Origin: an uncultured Litoreibacter sp.
GTDB lineage: Bacteria; Pseudomonadota; Alphaproteobacteria; Rhodobacterales; Rhodobacteraceae
Length of the DNA stretch: 64,000 bases
Assembly: GCF_947501785.1 (NCBI RefSeq)
Contig: NZ_CANMXB010000001.1
Span: forward strand, 1,631,048-1,695,047
Direction of reading: 5' to 3'
Positions within the stretch are counted from its first letter, which is position 1; every line of letters begins with the position of its first letter. The translations under genes and the position numbers were made by a program. The notes below the pieces were generated by a model, which was not told the DNA's origin, searched no databases, and saw nothing but the letters and a program-made list of their open reading frames with translations. Below are positions 58,956-64,000 of this stretch, piece after piece.

Positions 58956-60605
58956 TGCCGCGAATTCTTCGATGAACGGCGCCATGGCAGCCTCGTGCCG
59001 TCTCCAAGCCCCCACGGACGAACTGTAAATCGGCTGGCGCACCTGCGTCGTGGACAACGTGTCGACCTGCCGCTTGTTGTCATAGAAAGACAGGCAGGCG
59101 TCTTCCCATTCCAGCCCGGCCGCCGCGACAAGTTGACGGCTCTGGCCTTCGGGGTCGGCGATCAGATCCTCGTAGCGGATTTGCGCGAATGCATCGGGGC
59201 AATGCCGTTCCCAAAACACCACCTGCGCCTCGAACAGCTTGTAGAACCGCGCGATGTTGCGCAGATCCGTGGCGTAGCGGTGCTGCCCGCCGGCAAACAT
59301 GTTCTTGTATATCGACAGCGCGTTGTCGGCCGGATCACGCCGGACCACGACGATGCGCGCATCCGGCAAGGCGTGCCGGATGAACCCGATTGCGCCGTAA
59401 CTGCTGATGGATTTGTCCGTCACATAGGCTGCGTCGGGGAAGCGCGCAGCGAGCATATCGCGATACCGTGCGCCCGCCGCGCCAAGCGCGTCGCACAGCG
59501 CGGGCATGTCGTCACCGGCGGACTGAAAGGCGGCCTGAAACTCCTTGCTCAGCAGGCCCAGCTCCCCCGCCCCTTCGCATCGGGAATGAGAGGAGATGAT
59601 TTGCTCCACCAGCGTGGTGCCCGAGCGGGGCATGCCTGTCACAAAAATCGGGGTTGGCCCCTCGCCGCACCTGCCCGGTGGGCAATGCGCGCCTGTCAGG
59701 CCTTCGAACCGCTGCCGCGTCTCGGTCACCGCGGCGGCATCGGAGCCGTGATCGTAGGGAAACGCCTTGGCGGCACTGCGATTGGCGATGTCGAGATAGC
59801 GGAACACCTCGCCCTGCTGGCCGGTATCCTCCATCGCCTTTGCGAGCGCGTGGCCCAAATGCGCCCGCCCGGGATCCTTGGCGGCCAGCTTGTTCAGCAG
59901 CGCCTTCATTTTGCCGATCATCGGGTCGTCGGGCTGCATTTTGCGGATTGACGCGTAGGAATAATAAAGCTGCGCCACGTTTGGCGCGGCCTCGATCGCC
60001 TGACGGGCCAAATCCAGCGCCGCGTCGTAGTCACCAAGGTTGCGCATCAGATCAGCCTTGCGCGCCAACGGGTAGTCGTAGCCCGGTTTGAGCCGCAGCG
60101 CTTCGTCGAAAGCCCTGATCGCCGCGTCGCTTTCCGCGGCCCCGGCCAGCAGCACACCAAGCTCGGTCTGCGCGCGGGCCGAAACCAAACCGCCAGCAAC
60201 CGCCCTTTCGATGGCGGCACGCGCACCCGCGCTGTCGCCGCGCCTTGCCGCGACCAACCCGTGATAGAAATCCATCTCGGGATGCGCGCCCCGCAGCGCC
60301 GACGCGCGGGTCAGCAGCTTGGCGAGATTGTCGATGTTGGGATGGCGCGACGCCATATCGAGATAGGCCAGCCAGATCTCGGGCTGGCCCGGACGCAGCT
60401 GCAGCGCCGCCTCGAAATGGCGGGCGGCGTCGGGGATGTTTCGTTTCTTGGCGAAGACCCGGGCAATGTTGAAATGGGCCTCCGCCACTTTGGGGTTGGC
60501 CTTGATGATCCGGGCATAGCCTTTGGCGGCCTCGTCCAGCCGACCGGCAGTCTGCGCGGCAAGAGCTTTGGCGTAGAGTTTCTTGATTTGCTCGGTGGTC
60601 AACAC
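58950..60605 (-). CDS. TPR-containing sulfotransferase family protein
   Basis: 551 residues if GTG 60605 is the start (MLTTEQIKKLYAKALAAQTA). Residues 1-270 are TPR repeats (GRLDEAAKGYARIIKANPKV and later units). Residues about 295-551 form a sulfotransferase domain with the PAPS loop FVTGMPRSGTTLVEQIISSH and the 3'-phosphate motif near DARIVVVRRDPADNALS. The open frame continues to 61217 but that part runs antisense through the divergent Hint gene and is not conserved. Likely sulfates a carbohydrate or other acceptor. No signal peptide. Confidence 0.85.
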   Translation of the reverse strand: MLTTEQIKKLYAKALAAQTAGRLDEAAKGYARIIKANPKVAEAHFNIARVFAKKRNIPDAARHFEAALQLRPGQPEIWLAYLDMASRHPNIDNLAKLLTRASALRGAHPEMDFYHGLVAARRGDSAGARAAIERAVAGGLVSARAQTELGVLLAGAAESDAAIRAFDEALRLKPGYDYPLARKADLMRNLGDYDAALDLARQAIEAAPNVAQLYYSYASIRKMQPDDPMIGKMKALLNKLAAKDPGRAHLGHALAKAMEDTGQQGEVFRYLDIANRSAAKAFPYDHGSDAAAVTETRQRFEGLTGAHCPPGRCGEGPTPIFVTGMPRSGTTLVEQIISSHSRCEGAGELGLLSKEFQAAFQSAGDDMPALCDALGAAGARYRDMLAARFPDAAYVTDKSISSYGAIGFIRHALPDARIVVVRRDPADNALSIYKNMFAGGQHRYATDLRNIARFYKLFEAQVVFWERHCPDAFAQIRYEDLIADPEGQSRQLVAAAGLEWEDACLSFYDNKRQVDTLSTTQVRQPIYSSSVGAWRRHEAAMAPFIEEFAAE

Positions 60606-60953
60606 GGGGTCGGGCCTGGCCTTTTTGTCGTATGCTCGCCCTGCTGACGTAGCACGCGGGATCAGGGGCAACCAGCCTTCAGGCAAGACCGCGTGTAGGC
60701 CCGGGGCCGCGCCGCTGTGAGGCGCCCGATTCGGGGCCTTCGCAATCCGCGCTTGTGGAAATGTGGCAGCACTGCCCGGCGATGGGGAAACAATCTTGTC
60801 GGCGGCGGCTTGATTGGCCACCAGATGGCGACCATTACCCCGAATATTTTGACTTTTAGGCCGGAAAGTGGCCATTGTTGGGGCAAGTAACGATGACACA
60901 TCTGCATAACGGTGGGGACCGTGCAGGCCAGCAAGCCCTGAAAGGGACGACGC
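60606..60953. other. 348-bp divergent gap between sulfotransferase and Hint genes
   Basis: I see no gene with a ribosome site here. AAAGGGA (60941-60947) is the ribosome site of the Hint gene. The AT-rich patch around 60838-60860 is a plausible promoter for one or both genes. The minus-strand frame is open throughout, so a longer sulfotransferase N-terminus cannot be fully excluded. Confidence 0.4.
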
Positions 60954-61766
60954 ATGACCTACTCCCCAGCCGCGCGTTTTGGCGCTGATCAGCAGATGAC
61001 CTCCAAGGCCGGTTTCGGCTCCACTCCCTCCACATCGTCGCGTGCGCCTCTGCGGGGTCCTCTGCCCCGGCCGCACATGATGTCGCGCCCCTACAACATC
61101 GCCTGGCTGTCGCATGCCGGCGAGGTTTCCTACGACACAATAGTGGCCCCCTCTGTTCCGGTGATCGAAAGCGCCTGCGCCAATGTGGCGCGCGGCACGC
61201 TGATTTCGACCACCCAAGGGCCCGTTGCGGTCGAAGACCTCGCGCCCGGAATGGGCGTGTTAACCAGTGAATACGGCCCCCTGCCCCTCCAATGGGTCGG
61301 CTCTTACGACATGACGCCGCGCGACGCGCAAACCAACGAACGCGGCAAGCTATTCCGGGTGACCAGTGATGCGTTTGGGCTTGCAAAGCCCGCCTCTGAT
61401 CTCATGCTGGCCCCCCGGTCTCATATCCTGATGCGCCACGCTGCCTGCAAGGCGCTGTTTGGCGTGGACCTGGCCTTTGCGCCGGTCCGCGCCTTTGAGG
61501 ACGGTGTGCAGGTCGTGTCCATCACGCCTATTTCGTCGATATCGCTGTTCAACCTCGCATTTGACAGGCAAGCGACCATTCTGGCCAACGGCGTGGAGGT
61601 GGAAAGCTTCCACCCCGGCCCCTTCACGGAAACGCTGCTGGACGACGAATTGCTTTATTCGCTGCTGCGCCTTTTCCCGCAGGCGCGGTCCCTGGAAAGT
61701 TTCGGCCCGCAGCTGACCCAACGCCTGACCTCCTTTGAGGTCCGCGCGCTGCGCGAGGGCGCTTGA
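60954..61766 (+). CDS. Hint domain protein (Hint_2 type), catalytic Cys apparently absent
   Basis: 270 residues. Residues about 1-75 are unstructured-looking. Residues about 76-230 form a Hedgehog/intein-type domain: ARGTLISTTQGPVAVEDLAP, GVLTSEYGPLPLQWVGSYDM, LMLAPRSHILMRH and ATILANGVEVESFHPG. In self-cleaving Hint domains a Cys stands four residues before the first Gly (CFxxGT). Here that position is Asn, and the only near Cys is two residues earlier. This suggests a non-cleaving or altered domain. Such proteins are common in Rhodobacteraceae; their function is unknown. Confidence 0.85.
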   Translation: MTYSPAARFGADQQMTSKAGFGSTPSTSSRAPLRGPLPRPHMMSRPYNIAWLSHAGEVSYDTIVAPSVPVIESACANVARGTLISTTQGPVAVEDLAPGMGVLTSEYGPLPLQWVGSYDMTPRDAQTNERGKLFRVTSDAFGLAKPASDLMLAPRSHILMRHAACKALFGVDLAFAPVRAFEDGVQVVSITPISSISLFNLAFDRQATILANGVEVESFHPGPFTETLLDDELLYSLLRLFPQARSLESFGPQLTQRLTSFEVRALREGA

Positions 61767-61769
61767 TCC

Positions 61770-62270
61770 TCAGCTGATCTGGCTGAGGCGTTCTTCCACC
61801 ACGTCAAACGGCACGCCCGGCTCGTCTTTCGCGCCGCGAATGACCAATGATGTCTTCACGCTCGCCACATTGTCTGCGGATGTCAGCTCTTCGGTCAGGA
61901 AGCTCTGGAAGCTTGACAGGTCGGGGGCCACGCATTTCAGGATGAAATCGACCTCGCCGTTCAGCATGTGGCATTCGCGGACCAGCGGCCAGCCGTTGCA
62001 ACGCTCTTCGAAGGCGGACAGGTCGGCTTCGGCCTGGCTCTGCAGCCCGACCATGGCAAAGACCTGCACCTCGAAGCCCAACGCACGGGCCTCGACCTCG
62101 GCGTGATAGCCTTTGATGAAGCCGCTTTCCTCCAAAGTGCGCACCCGGCGCAGGCAAGGCGGCGCGGAGATACCGACGCGTTTGGCGAGTTCCACATTGG
62201 TCATGCGACCATCCGCCTGCAGCTCTGCCAGAATTTTGCGGTCAATGTCGTCTAGTTTCGAAATGGCCAT
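61770..62270 (-). CDS. Lrp/AsnC family transcriptional regulator
   Basis: 166 residues. The N-terminal helix-turn-helix (MTNVELAKRVGISAPPCLRR, about 23-42) and the ligand-binding RAM domain (about 75-150) are clear. It is divergent from trxB with a 169-bp gap that contains the palindrome CGCAGCTGCG (62306-62315). The target is unknown; autoregulation is usual for the family. It is convergent with the Hint gene. Confidence 0.92.
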   Translation of the reverse strand: MAISKLDDIDRKILAELQADGRMTNVELAKRVGISAPPCLRRVRTLEESGFIKGYHAEVEARALGFEVQVFAMVGLQSQAEADLSAFEERCNGWPLVRECHMLNGEVDFILKCVAPDLSSFQSFLTEELTSADNVASVKTSLVIRGAKDEPGVPFDVVEERLSQIS

Positions 62271-62439
62271 GTCGTCCCCTTAGCTGCTCATAACTTACAA
62301 AGCGACGCAGCTGCGCGCAACTTTATTTCACACCTGAGCAATAAAAAGTCAGAACAAAGAATTGAGCAGCGCCCTCTGGCACCTCCGCTCTGGGCGGCAT
62401 ATATCGGTCGGGCTGCAAAATAGACCTCAGGGGACCACC

Positions 62440-63381
62440 ATGGCCGAGACACGTCACACCAAAGTTCTGATCATCGGCTCCGGCCCCGCGGGCTACACCG
62501 CCGGCGTCTACGCCGCGCGTGCCATGGTCGAGCCGATCTTGGTGCAGGGCATCGAGCCCGGCGGGCAATTGACCACCACAACGGAAGTCGAAAACTGGCC
62601 CGGCGACACCGAGGTGCAAGGCCCCGACCTGATGGTGCGGATGGAAGCCCACGCCAAGGCGATGGGCTGCGAGGTGGTGGGCGACATCATCTCCAGCATC
62701 GACACCTCGAAACGTCCCTTCACATGCCAATCCGATAGCGGCACGGTTTATACCGCTGACGCGGTGATCTTGGCGACTGGCGCGCGGGCGAAATGGCTGG
62801 GCCTGCCTTCGGAAGAGAAATTCAAAGGCTTCGGCGTCTCCGCCTGCGCCACCTGCGACGGCTTCTTCTATCGCGGCCAGGAAATCGTGGTGATAGGCGG
62901 CGGCAACACGGCTGTTGAAGAAGCGCTGTTTCTGACCAACTTCGCCTCCAAAGTGACGCTGATCCACCGCCGCGACGAATTGCGGGCGGAGAAGATCCTG
63001 CAAGACCGCCTGTTCAAGAACCCCAAGATTGAACCTTTGTGGTTCCACCAGCTGGAAGAGGTGATTGGCACCGAGAACCCCAACTCCGTCGAAGGTGTCA
63101 AAGTCCGCAACGTGCAGACCGACGAGATCACCGAAATCCCCTGCAAGGGCGTGTTCGTCGCCATCGGCCACGCGCCGTCGAACGAGCTGGTGAAGGACGT
63201 GCTGGAAACCCATATGGGCGGCTACGTGGTGACCAAACCCGACAGCACCGAGACGTCGATCCCCGGCATTTTTGCTGCAGGCGACTTGACGGATCACAAA
63301 TACCGCCAGGCGGTAACGTCGGCGGGCATGGGCTGCATGGCGGCTTTGGAAGCGGAACGGTTCCTGGCGGGGGACGACTAA
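62440..63381 (+). CDS. trxB: Thioredoxin-disulfide reductase
   Basis: 313 residues, FAD- and NADPH-dependent, reducing thioredoxin. FAD motif LIIGSGPAGYTAGVYAAR near the N-terminus, redox-active Cys136 and Cys139 in ACATCDGFF, NADPH motif VVIGGGNTAVEEAL and C-terminal GIFAAGDLTDHKYRQAVTSA are intact. ATG 62440 has AGGGGA 6 bp upstream; the open frame upstream is promoter. Confidence 0.95.
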   Translation: MAETRHTKVLIIGSGPAGYTAGVYAARAMVEPILVQGIEPGGQLTTTTEVENWPGDTEVQGPDLMVRMEAHAKAMGCEVVGDIISSIDTSKRPFTCQSDSGTVYTADAVILATGARAKWLGLPSEEKFKGFGVSACATCDGFFYRGQEIVVIGGGNTAVEEALFLTNFASKVTLIHRRDELRAEKILQDRLFKNPKIEPLWFHQLEEVIGTENPNSVEGVKVRNVQTDEITEIPCKGVFVAIGHAPSNELVKDVLETHMGGYVVTKPDSTETSIPGIFAAGDLTDHKYRQAVTSAGMGCMAALEAERFLAGDD

Positions 63382-63500
63382 AGCGCCGCAGCCCGGATGA
63401 ACCGGTTCTGAACGTCCCGTCGCAGTGCAGCGATTGCGGAACACGTCACGCGCACATATGTCTGTGGTAAGCATCCGACCGTTTCAGAGAGGGCACCCCC

Positions 63501-64000
63501 ATGGCAGTCTTCAACCTATCGCGGGCCTGTCGCAGATTTGGCTGGGCGATAGCTGCCGTAACCGCAATGAGCAACGTGTCGCTGGCCGACGCGGTGCTGG
63601 ATCGCGATCTTTTCGCCGACACCATTGGCGATAAGTCGTCGAGCTTCCTTGCACTTGATCTGCAATCAGATCAACGCTGCATGTTGAGCGACAGCGACCT
63701 AGAGACCCGGCATGCCCCATGGTCCACCTTCAAAATCCCGAACATGCTGATCGCGCTTGGCACGGGGCACGCCACCGGCATTAACGACTGGAGGGATTGG
63801 GACCGGGAGCGGCGTCCACCTTTGGCCTATTGGCCCCGCGAATGGCGGCAGGGCCAGACACTGGAAAGTGCGTTCCGTCGCTCTGCCCTATGGTACTTTC
63901 AAGACATCGCGCTGGATGTTGGCGCCCCGCAATATCGCGAAACTCTGACGCAATGGGGCTATGGCAATGCCAGCGCTCCCAATGGGTCCGACAGCTTTTG
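63501..64000 (+). CDS. Class D beta-lactamase-like protein (C-terminus cut by window edge)
   Basis: ATG 63501 to the right edge, 166 residues visible. A signal peptide (about 1-29, ending VSLADA) is followed by the serine-hydrolase motif Ser75-Thr-Phe-Lys78 in APWSTFKIPN, SALWYFQ at about 128-134 (the second motif, with Leu where OXA enzymes usually have Val), and Tyr154-Gly-Asn156 (WGYGNAS). These are the class D (OXA) hallmarks. The KTG motif lies beyond the window. BlaR/MecR sensor domains share this fold, but the N-terminal signal and direct start argue for a secreted enzyme. Confidence 0.85.
   Translation, partial: MAVFNLSRACRRFGWAIAAVTAMSNVSLADAVLDRDLFADTIGDKSSSFLALDLQSDQRCMLSDSDLETRHAPWSTFKIPNMLIALGTGHATGINDWRDWDRERRPPLAYWPREWRQGQTLESAFRRSALWYFQDIALDVGAPQYRETLTQWGYGNASAPNGSDSF

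Noticed and set aside
60606-61217. N-terminal extension of the sulfotransferase frame by 204 codons
   Set aside because: Most of it runs antisense through the Hint gene and shows no TPR or other conserved pattern; the TPR part starts right after GTG 60605.
1-64000. Mobile elements, CRISPR arrays, tRNA or rRNA genes
   Set aside because: No transposase, integrase, repeat-spacer array, CCA-ended cloverleaf or rRNA-like stretch was seen; gaps are mostly short.

Overview
The window looks like chromosomal DNA of a marine alphaproteobacterium of the Rhodobacteraceae (Roseobacter group). This is inferred from GC-rich coding sequence, tightly packed genes with many ATGA/GTGA start-stop overlaps, and the gene set: a fused mrpAB antiporter operon, B12-dependent ribonucleotide reductase, hisS-hisZ-hisG, DUF1489, TRAP transporters, a DAO-GcvT fusion dehydrogenase, xdhABC next to a BmpA-type nucleoside ABC transporter, and a Hint_2 protein. 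I see no insertion sequence, prophage, CRISPR array, rRNA or tRNA. The window cuts a gene at each end: mrpG at the left and a class D beta-lactamase-like gene at the right.

Layout. 1-5931 (minus): Mrp cation/proton antiporter operon mrpAB-C-D-E-F-G. 6161-13345 (minus): a probable catabolic operon with a TRAP transporter (P, Q, M), aldehyde dehydrogenase, VOC protein, SDR and a FOXRED1-like flavoprotein. Upstream of it in the same orientation lie a LysR regulator, a YihY/BrkB membrane protein and nrdJ. 17915-18346: DUF1489. 18433-21680 (minus): hisS-hisZ-hisG. 21763-23317: slyX, an Lrp regulator and divergent phenylalanine 4-hydroxylase. 23314-28064 (minus): dnaE and a protein with a possible SUFU-like C-terminal domain.

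28323-37947 (plus): one run of overlapping or closely spaced genes, xdhA-xdhB-xdhC-ABC ATPase-permease-small membrane protein-permease-BmpA, closed by a strong intrinsic terminator. It links uptake of a nucleoside or purine-like compound to xanthine oxidation. The small membrane protein between the two permeases is compositionally unlike its neighbours and unrecognised. 38103-44923: small enzymes (GNAT, aldo/keto reductase, two flavoproteins), a lipoprotein and a dimethylglycine/sarcosine dehydrogenase-like protein. 45036-53741: cell-envelope and housekeeping genes (lytic transglycosylase, PEBP-like, 2-hydroxyacid dehydrogenase, SH3 protein, inositol monophosphatase family, M3 peptidase) and an amino-acid ABC permease/binding-protein pair with no ATPase gene beside it.

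53846-64000: HxlR/MAPEG pair, ubiK-like, the lgt-midA-pgeF operon, a 52-residue unannotated small protein, a TPR-sulfotransferase divergent from a Hint-domain protein, an Lrp regulator divergent from trxB, and the partial beta-lactamase-like gene. Most regulatory calls are inverted repeats found by eye in promoter gaps. They are candidates only.
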